The notes: generated from the sequence alone by a model not told the origin. Shown: positions 34,215-53,020, numbered from the stretch's first letter. The stretch is DNA of 64,000 bases from Vicugna pacos (GCF_048564905.1 NC_132995.1:9374501-9438500); one strand, 5' to 3'. Made by a program: numbers and translations.

Positions 34215-34640
34215 TCCTGATCACTACTAGGACTATTTATTGAGCACCTACTGAGCACGAAGCACTGATTTAGGTAATAGACAAGAAATAAATGTCCTGC
34301 CTCATGGAGCTCACAGTCTGGTGGAAAAGACAGATAATGAACAAGTGAAGAATGAAATACATAATATGAAGTGGAGTGTGTGTGTCATAAATGCTCTGAA
34401 GAACAAAGCTAGATAAAATTCGGTGTTCTGGGTGGGGGTATGTATCCCTCTGAGGTGGTGATATGTGAGCAGAGATCTGAATGGAATGATTCAGATATCC
34501 ATGGTGAGAACATTCCTGGCAGAGGGAATGGCCAGTGCAAAGGCCCTGAGGCAGGAGTTGTGTGGCTTGGTCAAACAATAGCCAAGAGGCCAGTGTGGCC
34601 AGACTGGAGTGAGAGGAAAGGAGAGGAGGAGGGGTATAGA
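34215..34640 (-). mobile_element. L2 LINE 3' fragment
   Basis: CCTCATGGAGCTCACAGTCT and CCAGTGCAAAGGCCCTGAGG; antisense L2. Confidence 0.7.
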
Positions 34641-34944
34641 CTGTGATCTGAAGAGGAGATAATTCCAGAAATGTGATCTCACCTCTGGGGGCTCTATTTC
34701 TTCTTCTGAGGAATGGGTATCTGATACCTGCTTCTGAAGGTCACTGTGGGAACTCAGGGAGATTCTGCCTGTGGTTAGCAGCACTGGTGAGGCCCTTTGG
34801 CTGCCCTTGTCCTGTGCAACCTTGAGGGGCTGGGACAACCTCTCTGGACTCTTCACTGTGTGTCAGGACAGGCTGGAGTTCACCAGACTCCCTGCTGGGT
34901 TTTGGTTCCCAAGGTCTGGCCTTGGCATCCTGGTGCCAGGCACC

Positions 34945-35100
34945 CCCATCTTCCCTCCTCCCCTCCCTGCTTCTCACCCACCTCCTTCTTCCCCTCTCAT
35001 CCTCCTCCTCCCTCACCTCCTCCCTATTCCATCCTCATCCCTCCTTCCCCTCTCCCTCCTCTTTCTCCTTCCTCCTCCCTCTCTCTCACCCTCCTTTCTA
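34945..35100. repeat. Long pyrimidine tract
   Basis: About 155 bp almost purely C/T (CCTCCTCCCTCACC types) in the plus strand. Low-complexity tract able to form a triplex in principle; no coding role. Confidence 0.7.
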
Positions 35101-35454
35101 TCCTGAATCAACATTCTGGCCCGGGGAGAAAAACAGGGCAGGCTTCCTTCCTCACCCTGGCAGGGCTCCAGAGACTGACTGCGCTATTGTGTGTTTTGGC
35201 CTCAAGGTCATTCCTGCCCCGAAACTGCCCTCCCCACTGCAGAAAGTTTACTTGGGAAAAGGCATTTTGGGTGAGGAGGGGATGAATGGGGATGGGGAGA
35301 GGGGCAGAGGCAGTGCTGGAGGTCTGGCCTGGCTCCCACCCATGGCTAGAAGAATCTGAGGGCCCAAGAGGACCCCAAGCACCCTCCGGGCTTTGTGGGG
35401 GGACGTGGGGAGCCGTTATCAACTCCTTGGGGCAGAAGAGGGCCATACAGTCTC

Positions 35455-35600
35455 AATCTTCAGTCTGCAAACCTGCCCTGTGATCCTGGGCCAATTCCTG
35501 GCCCCACCCCTTCCTGGCTGGCTGACTTTGGGCAAGTTGCCTCCTACTCTTTGTGCCTCACTTTCCTTTTATTTGTCAAACAGTCCCTGCATCTGTGTCC
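35455..35600 (+). repeat. MIR fragment
   Basis: CCTGGCTGGCTGACTTTGGG and a following GCAAGTTGCCTCC; diverged. Confidence 0.45.
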
Positions 35601-36059
35601 CCTAATGTCTCAGCTGACAAAAATCACCCAGGCTCTTTATTTTTAAATAATTCAGCTTCCAGCTTCCTTTCTCTGAAGACACAGTTTCCCTGGGCCCAGG
35701 CAGGAACCTGGGAGGTATATTTTTAATAAACAGCTAGGAGACTGCGGAGATGTGGCCCCATTTCAAAGGGAGGCCTGAGGAGCAGGCTAGGGAATCAGTG
35801 CTGAGCGCACGTGGCGCGGGCACCTGTGATGATCAGCGTCGGGATCTGGAAAGCTCGTACACGTGGACTAGGTTTCTTATAGGCTGTTTTCAGGTGATGA
35901 CGATTTTCAAGAACAGCCTGTATTACATAAAATGAGGGAAACCTGTGCCACAGGATTAAGTCCCCAAGGAAGAAGGCATTATGGAAAAACAATGATTTGG
36001 GGCTTTTTCAGCTGCCTGTTGCTCAAACCTAACATCTTCATGGTTAAAAAGCGCTTATG

Positions 36060-36185
36060 GTGGGGAGGGTATAGCTCAGTGGTAGAGCGCATGCTTAGCA
36101 TACTATGATGGTCCTGGGTTCTAATCCCCAGTCCTGCCATTAAAATAAGTTTAACCTCACTACTCCCCAAAACAACAAACAAAAA
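36060..36185 (+). repeat. Camelid tRNA-derived SINE (Vic-1 type)
   Basis: GGTATAGCTCAGTGGTAGAG then GGTCCTGGGTTCTAATCCCC; A-rich tail. Confidence 0.85.
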
Positions 36186-36228
36186 ATACTTCTGTACATA
36201 AATAACATGTAATATATTTTAAATACAT

Positions 36229-36307
36229 TTAATAGGTTTATTTATAAAATATTTATAATATTATATATTATTAAAATATAATATTTTTATAATAAATAAA
36301 CCTAATT
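36229..36307. repeat. AT-rich palindrome next to a SINE
   Basis: Left arm AATAGGTTTATTTATA mirrors right arm ATAAATAAACCTAATT; nearly all A/T between. The outer right arm AATAAATAAACCTAATTAC matches the 3' body of the camelid SINE seen at 39026-39046. Confidence 0.7.
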
Positions 36308-36369
36308 ACTTCCTCCCAAAAAACCCCAATGAAAACAAAGAAAGAACCAAAAAAAAAAAAGTGCTTATA

Positions 36370-36800
36370 TTAACTAGATTCTTTCCTTGTATGGACTCAT
36401 TTAATCTCTTAGTCCTAATTCTTTTTATTGTATCAGAAGTCTTATTTTTTACCGGGTTCTTATGAGCTTTTCATCGCTCAGGCCTTCCTCCCACACCTGA
36501 ATTAGGCAGGTGCTGGCCTCCAACGGGAATTCGTCCTCTAAATCTACTAGAAGTTCCACTTCTTAATACTTCCGTCCTACTGGCTTCTGGAGTATCTGTT
36601 AGCTGGGCTCACCATAGCAGAAGGAGGCAGGCACTGTCATTATGCCTGTTTTGTGGGGGAGGAGAGCCAGGCTGCCTGGAGGCCCACAGCGAAGGCGGCC
36701 AGCTCAGCTGTGTCGGGCTCCGAGGCTGCGCCCTTGCCCTGCAGCCCTGCTGAGGAGTGAAGGGGACTCGTCAGCTGGCGTGTCCACCCGGCAGCCGTGG
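36370..36800. other. Unassigned intergenic DNA
   Basis: No gene; 36.64-36.79 kb is GC-rich without recognised coding content. Confidence 0.35.
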
Positions 36801-36985
36801 GGACCATGGGACCTGGAGCGAGGTTTTTGGCTCTCTGTGCCTCAGTTTCCTCACCTGTAAAATGGAAGAGCTGCCAGTAACCACTCAGAAGGGCTGTTGT
36901 AGGGATTCATTGAGATAGAGCACACAAAAGGACAAAACTGATGCTCGGGATAGAGGAGCCATGATTATTGTATGATTGTGTTACT
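36800..36985 (+). repeat. MIR SINE
   Basis: CTGTGCCTCAGTTTCCTCAC, CTGTAAAATGGAAGAGC. Confidence 0.6.
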
Positions 36986-37384
36986 CTTTTTTTCCTTTTT
37001 CTTAAAAAAATGTTCGTTTCTTGTTACTCTTTCTTGGACTCTTAAAGAAGGGGACTGGACTGCCTAGATGATTCAGTCCAGGAGCCCAGAGAGACCTAGG
37101 GGGATAGGAGACTTGGTCTTGGGGACATCTGAACCTCCGCATCCTGAGGACATGGGATCTGGCTTGACCTAGAAAATTGAGCTGCCCCCGTCCTGTGGCC
37201 CCTCCCCCTGGCCTCATTCTGCATTGCACAAAGCAAACCCCAGCTGGACACAACCCCAGCCTTTCCCGAGTCCTTGCTACTGTGGCTGGAGCTTTTTCTC
37301 TTTGGGCTTAGGTGAGAAAGGTCATTTTGTCCAGCTTAGTAGGTAGGAGATTCAAGGTCTGTCATGGCAAAGCCTGCCAGCTGC

Positions 37385-37850
37385 CCACCTGGGATCCATC
37401 CTTCCCGTCTTCTTTGAGAGCAGGACCCTGATGTTCTTTGGTGCAGCCATATACCCAGGGAAAAGACTACATGTCCCAGCCGCCCTTGCAGCTAGGCTGG
37501 TCACATGACTAAGAGCTGGCCAATCAGCTGTAAGTGGAAATTGTAGTAGTTGGGATTTGGGGAAGGGTTCCTTAAGAAGGGCACAGCCCATGATCTGGCA
37601 TGGGGCTATTTTTACCCTTTGTTTCCTTCTTTCTGCTTCCTGCCTGGAACATAAATGAGGCAGCTGCAGCCCCAGCAGCCATCTTGGACCATGAGGTGAT
37701 CAAGAGAATGGAAGTCCCCAGCTAAGAATAATGGAGCAGAAAGATAGAAAGAGCTGTGTCCCTAATGACACTGTGGAGCCACCATTTCAGCTCTGAACAA
37801 TCTGCTTATGGTCACTTTTTATGTGAGAGAGAAATAATCTTCTATCCATG
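37385..37850 (+). repeat. Old interspersed repeat, family not fixed
   Basis: Contains phrases (TACATGTCCCAGCCGCCC, CACATGACTAAGAGCTGGCC, GAGAGAGAAATAATCTTCTA) typical of old mammalian repeats, possibly an MLT-like LTR fossil. Confidence 0.35.
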
Positions 37851-38399
37851 TAAGCTATTCTTATATATATATATATATATATACACACCAGTTTCTCTTT
37901 TATCTTATATATTAGTGTCCTTTCTCTTTGCTGTTTGTCTTACGTTATTTCCAGTCTTTCTTACCAGCTATTGAAGAAAAATTCTAACTGATAGGTATGT
38001 CACTGACTCTTATGTGAACTTGGAGGTGTGGCGAGAACTTCGATGCTTTTTCTCATTTGTGGCTGGTTAGGGTTGTTGGGGTTAAGAGTATAGGTACAAA
38101 TCCATCCTCACTTTCTAGCTGTGCCATTGCCTGGAAACCTCATCTTGGAGATCACGGATTTAGCTAATAGCTTTCAAACTCCATGGAGCTCTCTTAGTGC
38201 TCAGTTTGGTAGGACAGAGTCAGTGGACAGAACTTTTAGCTCCCTCCTTCCTTCATTAGCCAGAACTGGTCACGTGGCCACCTGTTGCTATAAAGCAGTC
38301 TGGGAAAGTGAGTACCTGACATTTTCAGCTGCCTTTATGGGACGCAGTGCCTGCCATCATGAAAGAGGAGAGGGGAATTGTTGCTGGGGAGCTAACCAC

Positions 38400-38467
38400 A
38401 TTCTCTTCTCTCTCTCTCTCTGAGAGAGGAGAGAGAAAAAGAGAGAGAGAGAGAGAGAGGGAGAGAG
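38400..38467. repeat. (TC)n/(GA)n inverted simple repeat
   Basis: A TC run meets a GA run head-on, so one strand can fold into a hairpin. Confidence 0.75.
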
Positions 38468-38499
38468 CAAGCATCTACCCTGGGACAGACCCTTCACTT

Positions 38500-38935
38500 T
38501 AATCAAAACAGTTTCTCTTTAATTTTATATATTAGTCTCTGCTGTTTCTTGTTACATGCGCAAACAGTTTGTCCATTCACTGATATTTTCAAAGAACCAG
38601 CTTTAGGTTTTATTGGCTCACTCAATGTTTTATATTCTATTTCATCCATTTCTGCTTTTATCTTTCTTAATTCCTTACCTTTTCCCCTTTGGTTTATTTT
38701 GGGGACTTTCCCCCTCATTTCTTGAGTAGAAACTTATTTTGCTCACTTTCAAGCTCTTTTCTTTTTAATACTCTCAATGCATTTAAGTATTTAAGGCTTT
38801 CATTCCCCCGCCAAGTGTGGCTTTGGCCGTATCCCACGGTTTCATTATATAATGTTTTTACTGTCATTTGATTCTGGTTAGTATTTTGCATTTTAAGTGT
38901 CCCTGTAATCCAAGTATTATTTAAATTCAAGGGTT
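38500..38935 (-). mobile_element. L1 ORF2 fragment
   Basis: Antisense L1: AAAGAACCAGCTTTAGGTTT, TTCATCCATTTCTGCTTTTA, GTATCCCACGGTTTCATTAT. The camelid SINE at 38939 follows. Confidence 0.7.
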
Positions 38936-38938
38936 TCC

Positions 38939-39095
38939 GGGGGCAGGGGTATAGCTTAGTGGTAGAGCAGGTGCTTAGCATGCACAAGGTCCTGAGTGCA
39001 ATCCCCAGTACCTCCATTAAATAAATGAATAAACAAACCTAATTACCTCTCGCCCCAAATTAAGAAACAAACAAGAAAGAAATTTTTAAAAAGGA
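38939..39095 (+). repeat. Camelid tRNA-derived SINE (Vic-1 type), long copy
   Basis: GGTATAGCTTAGTGGTAGAG, then GGTCCTGAGTGCAATCCCCA; a body AAACCTAATTACCTCTCGCC and an A-rich tail. Confidence 0.85.
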
Positions 39096-39099
39096 TTTC

Positions 39100-40530
39100 C
39101 CCCACTAAATGTTTAGAAATTTGGGGTGGGGAATGGGCTCTAGCTATTGAACTGTTATCTACTTTTATTGCATTGCATTTTAAATAAGATATTGACCTAC
39201 CATGTAAGCTTGCACTTGAAGAAAGGGCTCTGAGGCTAATAAAATGGTTTGGAAAACTCTAGCCTATCCTAAGTCCACACCTTTTTACTGATGGACAAAT
39301 TGAGGGTCTAGTGAACCCATAGCAAATGTAGGATTCCAACCCAGATTTTATAATCCTCATTCTGGGTATCTTTTACCACTCACCATCTTAGCTCAACATA
39401 GCCATCCCCAGAAATGCTCTGGCCTGAAAGTTTTGGAGAAATCTCCCTACTAGTCCTTTCCATCCCTGCCCAAACCTCTCTTTCCACCCCAAGCCTGGAG
39501 TCTGCTATCGCCACTTCTAACAGCAAGAGTCTCTCGCCAGTGGGTCATCTTGAGTGGGTGGGGGCCTGCGGCTCAGACTCTACTAGTGGGAGGAGTTAGA
39601 AGACACACTCTCTCTGCTTCCTGCTCCCCTGTTCTCCACCCCTCACCCCTACCCCTGCCCCATTTGCATTCATTTATTCATAGGGGATTTTCGTGTTTAG
39701 AGGAGGAGGGAGATATTTTAGGGCCATGCAGGTGATGTGTGAGAGATACGAGGGGTGGGGGGGGAAATCCCAGGACAATGGAGGACACAAAAGGGCATCT
39801 TTGGTTAAATGGATGAAGGCCAGAAGGTGCTGGAACTCTTCTTGAAAAATGTGGTCATTCCCTGTCCTGTGCACAAGCAGCTTGGCATCAGGCCCTGGAT
39901 TAAGGAGCGGGGTGCAGTGTAGGAGAGGGCATGTCCGGCCATTGTTTGGTGCCAGAGGAGGGACGTTCTTTGCCCTACTAGGAAGCAGGATCCTCAGATA
40001 TAACCTGGGGAGATGTGGGAAGGCCTGAGGCCCTGATATCAAGCAGTGGGAGCTTGGAGCCCTCGGATTTGAGCATCCCTGTAGATATATGCACCCAGAC
40101 TGAGAATAATCTTGGGTGGGAAGAGCAGCAAGTGTGGCCACCAGGAAATGGCAGGGTTGGTGGTGGCGGAAGGATAGACTGACACATACGTGTGTTAACC
40201 AGGACGTTTATGAACTCTGTGGCTCTCTGACAGTTCAGTGAAGGAGTAGGGCCCTGGTGGCTCTAACTCTAGGGTGGAAACAGGAGAATAGTCCGGCATC
40301 CTTGCTGGAAGCAAGAGGTCCTTCGCTCAGAGGGAGGAGATGAGGAGGGTGGCACAAAGCGCTCGTCTCTCTGGAGGTCTCCAGGGCCACGATGCTACTC
40401 CAGGTCTGTGCGGAAGGATGGGCACAGGGGCGGAGGAGACTGTCAGGGAGGTAGGGGACCAGGTCCCCAGTGCCCCCATTCCTCCCGCTCCCCTGCCCAA
40501 CCCTAGCCTCCCAGCGGCCCCACCCGCCCC
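39100..40530. other. Downstream flank of CEACAM16
   Basis: No gene seen. A minus-strand AATAAA lies at 39673-39678. The 40.27-40.52 kb part may be 3' UTR of CEACAM16 if the candidate terminal exon is right. Confidence 0.3.
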
Positions 40531-40535
40531 CATGC

Positions 40536-40600
40536 TCAGCCTGTGCCAGGTTCAGGTTCAGGAAGGTGGCGTTGGTCCTGGTGCGAGGAAGGGAGATTGA
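40536..40600 (-). CDS. CEACAM16: Candidate CEACAM16 terminal coding exon
   Basis: A strong acceptor (CCCTGTCTCTCTTCTCACAG, revcomp of 40601-40620) opens a phase-1 reading that continues from the previous exon and stops at TGA 40536-40538 after about 21 further residues (LNLPSSHQDQRHLPE and on). A second acceptor at 40577 would give a shorter end (RPTPPS, stop at 40558-40560). Neither matches the human ending PLG, so this is tentative. A minus-strand AATAAA at 39673-39678 could serve as its poly(A) signal. Confidence 0.3.
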
Positions 40601-40779
40601 CTGTGAGAAGAGAGACAGGGTGAAAAGGAATTCTGAGGCTTCATCAGGGGTGGCCTGCTGCCGCTGACAGGCATTCTCCCTCCAACACGGACCCAGAAAA
40701 CCAGGGTTTGAGTGAGTGGATGAAGGAGGGTACCAGGGGTGCTTCGCAGTGATTGAGTCTCTGATCCTGGAAGCTTCAA

Positions 40780-47858
<7,079 letters not shown>

Positions 47859-48829
47859 CTTTCACCCCAGTCCGGCTCCTGGGGATAGTGGCGTTGGTGG
47901 CTCGGTGCTCCGAGGCCCTTCCTGATTGGGGTTTGGCTCCGTCTGGCGCCGGATCAGGGAGGGTTCGGTGATTTGGAGCTGGGGGGAGAGATCACCTGAA
48001 TTTGGAGGGATCGAGTCACCAAGGATCTGGGGCCCCGTTTGGGTACCAGAGCGGGTGTGGCAGGTACAGGCCAGGGGTCACGACCTGGTCAGGCCTCCTG
48101 GGGCGCTGCCTAACCTTCTTTGTGCCGAGGGCCCGGATTTGGTACCAGGAGAAGAACCAGGTTGCCAGGGAGGAGGGAGGAGGGGCAAGGGAAGATTTTA
48201 GGGCAGTTCTTAACCATGACCCAGGCCTTGGCTTCCCTGGTGAGCTTGGGGGTCACTGAGCAATAAAACCCATCAGCAGTGATTGCCCGTTTCCCAGTCC
48301 CAACGCCAAGGGTGACCTTCATGTGTCATCTCTGTGGCTGCCTTGTGATGTGGGCACTGTCAGAACCCCCAGTGGCAGATGAGGAAACTGAGGCACCAGG
48401 AAAGGACTCTGACTTACCAATTCCTGCAAGGCGGGGGGAGAGGTCTGAATCCTGCCCTGTTTTCAAAGCTACACAGAAGGGAAGGAGGCTGGGTGCCTCC
48501 AGACTTTCTTTGGGGCCCTGCTTCATTTTGACCTCCTGCACGGGGCTGAGAAATTCAGTCTGTCTTCGCCTCTTGAGGCCTCGTTTTTGCCTATCTGTCA
48601 AATGGGTGTATGTGGAGACATTGGTGCCAGAGAGAGCCCAGTGTTGACCTGGGATCTGTACTTACTAGAACTGGGGCTAGGGGCAGCCCCTTCCTGAGTT
48701 TCTGTTTACTATGGAAAAACAGGGAGGATGTAGCCCTGATTCTGGTTGTTGAGAACAGTGAGATGCTACATATCAGGAACTCCGCCAGCACCTGGCAGAG
48801 TCTGGGTCCCAAATACGAGGTGTGGTTGC

Positions 48830-49035
48830 TGTTACTGGACCTGTTTCCACTGTTCCCGGCCTCCATGACCCTGGGCAAATTATGGAGCCTGCCAGGCCTC
48901 AGTTTCCTCATCTGTAAAATGGGAGTGATGATTGTACCCATCTCATGGGGTTGTAAGGATCAAATGAGTGAACTTGTATGAAGTACTTACGATGATGGCA
49001 GACACGGAGCAAAAATGCAATAAATCACTCATTCA
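48830..49035 (+). repeat. MIR SINE
   Basis: CATGACCCTGGGCAAATTAT, CTCATCTGTAAAATGGGAGT, ending near GCAATAAATCACTC. From 47.86 to 48.83 kb, upstream of CEACAM16, there are further MIR scraps (48.28-48.60) and otherwise unassigned DNA. Confidence 0.7.
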
Positions 49036-49330
49036 TTTATGCTACAAATATTTAATGAGCAGAGACTGCCTGCCAGGCGCTGTTCTAGTGGCTGGTGGGT
49101 AAAATCCCTCTCTTCATCGTGCTGACATTTGTGGGATTAACACATAAACAGAAAATCTATTCCATGTTGATGGAGATAAGTGCTCAGGAGAAAAACAAAG
49201 CTGAGAAGGGGGCTTGTAATTTTGAAATTGGGGGCAGAGGAGGGGCTGAGGGAGGATGTCTCTGGGAAGGTGACCTTGAGCAGGAGCCACGGGGGATCTA
49301 GGAAGGGTGTTCCTAACAAACGTGTTATTA
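49025..49330 (-). mobile_element. L2 LINE fragment
   Basis: TGCTACAAATATTTAATGAG, CTGCCTGCCAGGCGCTGTTC, then AGATAAGTGCTCAGGAG. Confidence 0.5.
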
Positions 49331-49689
49331 TCGACATCTCGGTGGCTTCTGGGTCCTGGTCTCTCTGAGGCCCCAGCATCCGGCTTCTGGGCAGGGGGCC
49401 ATACCTGCAGCTCACCTGTCCTGGTTTGCTCCTCCAGCACCGTGTCCTGAGCTGCCCTGGCAGGGGCAGGGCGGGGCTCTGACATGGGGGGCGGTGCTAG
49501 GTGAGAGGGGTGGGGGTGGCCAGATGCGTTGTGGGTGACCTGGCTCCTTCTGCTCCCCCCATCCCTCCTGTGACCTCACCTCACCCTTCTCTGTCCTGGC
49601 CCGGCCCTCTCCCCTGAGCCCTGGGACCTTGTCCCAGTGTCATTCAGAATGCCTCCCCCGGATGTCCCTGGGTACCTCTCCCTCACCCC

Positions 49690-50480
49690 ATCCCAAACTG
49701 ACCTCGGCATCTTCCCCCAGACCTGCTCCTCCTCCTCCTTGTCCTCTTATCAGGGATGGCGCCACCGTCCACCTGTCACTGGGACAGAGAGACTGGGTCT
49801 CGTCCTTGACATCCAGTTCCCCCCCTACCCCTCACACCACACCCTCTCATGCCTGCCTCTTAAATATCTCTTCCTTGTGTGCCTTTGTCTCTGTCCCTGG
49901 GTCCAGGTCCTCCCACCCCCCCACCCCCCTTTCCCCACAGCTCCTTGTCTGGCTTCCCCTCCTCAACTCCTCCCTGATCTCTGGCCTTGGTTTGGCCCCA
50001 TCTTGGTACTCAGAACCTGCTATGACTCCTTGGCGCCCTCAGGAGAAAGCCCAGCTCCTCATGGTGGCCCACCAGGCCGTGCATGGCCTGGCCCTGCCCA
50101 TTTGACCAGCCTCATGGAACATCCCTTCCTTCTGGAAACTCTCTGTTCCAGTTATTCTTCCTCACTTGCCCTCTCTCCACCTAGCATATCCTTGCTTCCC
50201 TCTGCTCTATTTCATTGCCTATTCAACAATTCCTCCTCTTCCAGGAAGCCCTCCTGGACTCTCAGACAGGGTTAGATATGCCCTGGATCCCCAGTCCTCG
50301 CCCTGACCACGCTGGGTCCTCACTCTCAGAGGGTGGGTCTGTTTCTTCAACAGGACTATGAGTTGTGGGAGGGCAGGACCACGGCTGCTTTGGTTGCCAC
50401 TGTGTCCCCAGCACTGCCCAGCATGGGATCGGGTGCAGAGCAGAGGATCAGAGAGTGTCTGTGGAACCAGACACCGGGTG
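49690..50480 (+). mobile_element. L2 LINE 3' region
   Basis: TGGTGGCCCACCAGGCCGTG, TCTTCCAGGAAGCCCTCCTG, AGGACCACGGCTGCTTTGG. Long but diverged. Confidence 0.6.
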
Positions 50481-50724
50481 TGGATGACACAGAGAGGAGT
50501 CTCCAGGGAGGCCTGGGTTTCTGATAACTTGCCGTCTGGCCGAGGAGTGAGAAGAGGCTGTGGCTCTGAGAGTCTTGAGGCAGGTCCTGGCTTTTGTCCT
50601 ACTCCACCAGGGCTCCCTACCTCCCCCAGCATCACCCGACCCTTCCTGATCTGCTCCCAGCCCCTACCTCTCTGGCCCCGCCTCTGGTGCCTCCAGACAT
50701 GAGCCCAGAATTTTGGTCCAATTG

Positions 50725-51490
50725 AGCACTGAAGTTTCTTGAGCACCTACTACGTGCCAGGCCCAGAAGTAGAATGGGCAGTCCTGAGCAGGACCCTTTC
50801 TTTGCTTGTCTGGGAAGCAGGTGGTGGGTGATCATGACCCTGACCCCCTTGGAATTCCTCCAAGTGTGAGGGAGAGCAGGTGGGTGGAGAGTTCAGTGCT
50901 GGGCCTGTCCCAGAGTGGGAACTGGGTACATGGTTCCATTGTTCATTAACTTTTCAACAACCGTTTATTGAGCATCTATTACGTACCAGGCACTGTGCTA
51001 GGCTCCAGGTTACAGCCCCATACAGGAAAGACAAAAGCCCTTGCCCCAGAGAGCTGACTTTTTTGTCTGGGGAGATAGTCAACTGACAAATACAAACAGG
51101 TACAATATTATATCAGGTGGAGATAATGCTGTGGAGAAAAAGAAAGCAGGGTTGGAGGTGTCTGGGGCACTGGCTTATAAAGGGCAGAGAGAAGACGTTT
51201 TAGGAGGCTACATTGCCATACTGAATCTGGGGGAAAAGCATTCCAGGGAGGGGGAACCATAAGTGCAAAGGCCCTGAGGCAGGAGTGTTTTGGTGAGTGT
51301 GAGGTCATTGTAGCTGGAGCAGAGTCAGTGAGGGCAGAGAGGGAATAGGGTAAATTATTCAGGGCTTTGTGGGTCACAGGAGGACTTTGGCTTTTACTCT
51401 GAGATGGGAGCCCTGGGATGGATGTAAACAGAGGAGGGATGGGAGTTGACTTAGGTGTCAATAGGATCTTCTGGCTGCATGTGGGGAACA
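50725..51490 (-). mobile_element. L2 LINE 3' fragment(s)
   Basis: TTTATTGAGCATCTATTACG, GTGCAAAGGCCCTGAGGCAG, GGTCACAGGAGGACTTTGGC. Probably two adjacent antisense L2 or MIR pieces. Confidence 0.6.
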
Positions 51491-51602
51491 GACTGTGTGG
51501 GGGGGTGATGGCAGATGCTGAGAGGCAAGGAGGTGACTGTAATAGTCTGTGCTGTCCAATCTGGTAGCCACTACCACTAGCTTATCTGAACTGAGATGAG
51601 CT

Positions 51603-51728
51603 ATGAGTGAAGAGTATACACCAAAGTGGTGATCATTTTGTAATATATACAAATATTGAATCACTATGTTGTGCACCTGGAGCTAACATACGTTGTAGAT
51701 CAATTACACTTCAACTAAGAAAAGAAAG
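51603..51728 (+). mobile_element. L1 3' tail inside MER5
   Basis: AAGTGGTGATCATTTTGTAA, TCAATTACACTTCAACTAAG. Short 5'-truncated copy. Confidence 0.6.
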
Positions 51729-51821
51729 GGCACATAATCACAGTATCCTAACAGGTTCTGCAGTGAACAATATTTACATTGTTGTAATGATGCAAACACT
51801 TATTTTGTTTTGAGTTTCCTT

Positions 51822-52283
51822 ACATATACAATGGAATACTACTCAGCCATCAAAAGGAATGAAATAATGCCACTTCCAGCAACATGGCTGGACCTAGAGA
51901 TTATCATATTAAGTGAAGTAAGTCAGAGAGAGAAAGACAAATATCATATGATATCACTTATACATGGAATCTAAAAATTGATACAAATGAACTTACATAC
52001 AAATACTCATTATTGATATAATTAAAATTATGATAAAATTTTGGGGAGAGGATAAGGAAGGAGAGGTGGAGGTATTAATTAAATTTTATCTCTTATAACA
52101 TCTATACATTTTAAAATGTTTTTCTTTTCTTTTTATTGTATCTCTATGAGATAATAAATTTAACTAACCCTGTTGTGATAATCATTTCACAACAGATGTA
52201 AATCAAACCATTAGGCTGTACGCCATAAACCTATACAGTGCTGTATGTCGGTGATTTCTTAATAAAACTGAAAAAAAAAAACC
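51822..52283 (+). mobile_element. 5'-truncated L1 inside MER5
   Basis: ATACAATGGAATACTACTCA through TTCTTAATAAAACTG and an A run. Target duplications not found. Confidence 0.75.
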
Positions 52284-52460
52284 CAGAATCTGAAGGTGAA
52301 AAGAAAAAAACCCACACACTAAATACTGAAGATTTATTGCAGACCGAAAAAAACCAAAAGAATGTAAAGTAGATCATTCACTTTTTATACTGAGTCCATG
52401 TTAAAAAAATAACATTTTGCCTACGCTGGGTAAAATAAATTCATTTCACCTGTTTCTTTT

Positions 52461-52546
52461 CTGTTTTAACTGCAGGTACTGGGATGGAACCCAGGACCAC
52501 GTGCGTGCTAAGCATGCGCTCTACCACTGAGCTATTACCTTCCCCC
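52461..52546 (-). repeat. Camelid SINE inserted in MER5
   Basis: GGGATGGAACCCAGGACCAC (B box) and CTCTACCACTGAGCTATTAC (A box), antisense. Flanked by a 16-bp duplication TTCACCTGTTTCTTTT / TTCATCTATTTCTTTT (52445-52460, 52547-52562) with two mismatches. Confidence 0.85.
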
Positions 52547-53012
52547 TTCATCTATTTCTTTTTACTTTTCTTCATGTGATACTGGAACATTTTAAGGTGT
52601 ATATGTGGCTTGCATCATGTCTATTGGGTGGCCCTGGATCAGGCAGAGGGTGGTTATGGCTGGACCAGGGAGGGGCGAAGCTGTCGGATTGTTGACACAT
52701 TTTACTAACGATACACTATTCACTTGACACTGTGGGCTTTTCTTGTTATCTCATCCGGGACCACCCTCCCTCCCTGAGAACCCATTTTGCAGATAAGGAA
52801 ACCGAGACTCAGGGCCGCAGCCTCAGGAGGTTGGAATGGGTAGGTCTTGAACTCTGCACAGCCAGTTGGGGACAAGGTTCTCTGACCTTGTTTTGTCAAC
52901 TCTCTCCCCCTACCCCGGCTCTCTTATCTCACCAGCCTCATTGTTTGTTCCCTAGGGAGCCAGAGGCCATTTGGGCCTCCTTCTGTCTCCCCGCTGAGAC
53001 CCCGCCCATCAC

Positions 53013-53020
53013 TGACGTCA
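53013..53020. promoter_or_regulatory. Perfect CRE palindrome
   Basis: TGACGTCA with a GC box (CCCGCCC) about ten bases before it, in unique DNA between CEACAM16 and CEACAM19. Possible enhancer or promoter site; a chance match cannot be excluded. Confidence 0.4.

Larger units (their letters stand above)
51547..52637 (+). mobile_element. MER5/Charlie-type hAT DNA transposon, split by later insertions
   Basis: The left end GTGCTGTCCAATCTGGTAGCC and the right end GTATATGTGGCTTGCATCAT with CTATTGGGTGGCC recall the MER5 ends. The inner piece 52318-52460 also fits (ACCAAAAGAATGTAAAGTAG, TTCATTTCACCTGTTTCTTT). It is broken by L1 pieces and by a SINE. No 8-bp target duplication could be matched. Confidence 0.65.

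Noticed and set aside
36060-36135. tRNA-gene-like A and B boxes (also in the other five SINEs)
   Set aside because: These belong to tRNA-derived SINE heads; the cloverleaf is degraded and A-rich SINE bodies follow.
38503-38718. 72-codon minus-strand frame with Lys-rich protein
   Set aside because: It is a piece of L1 ORF2, not a host gene.
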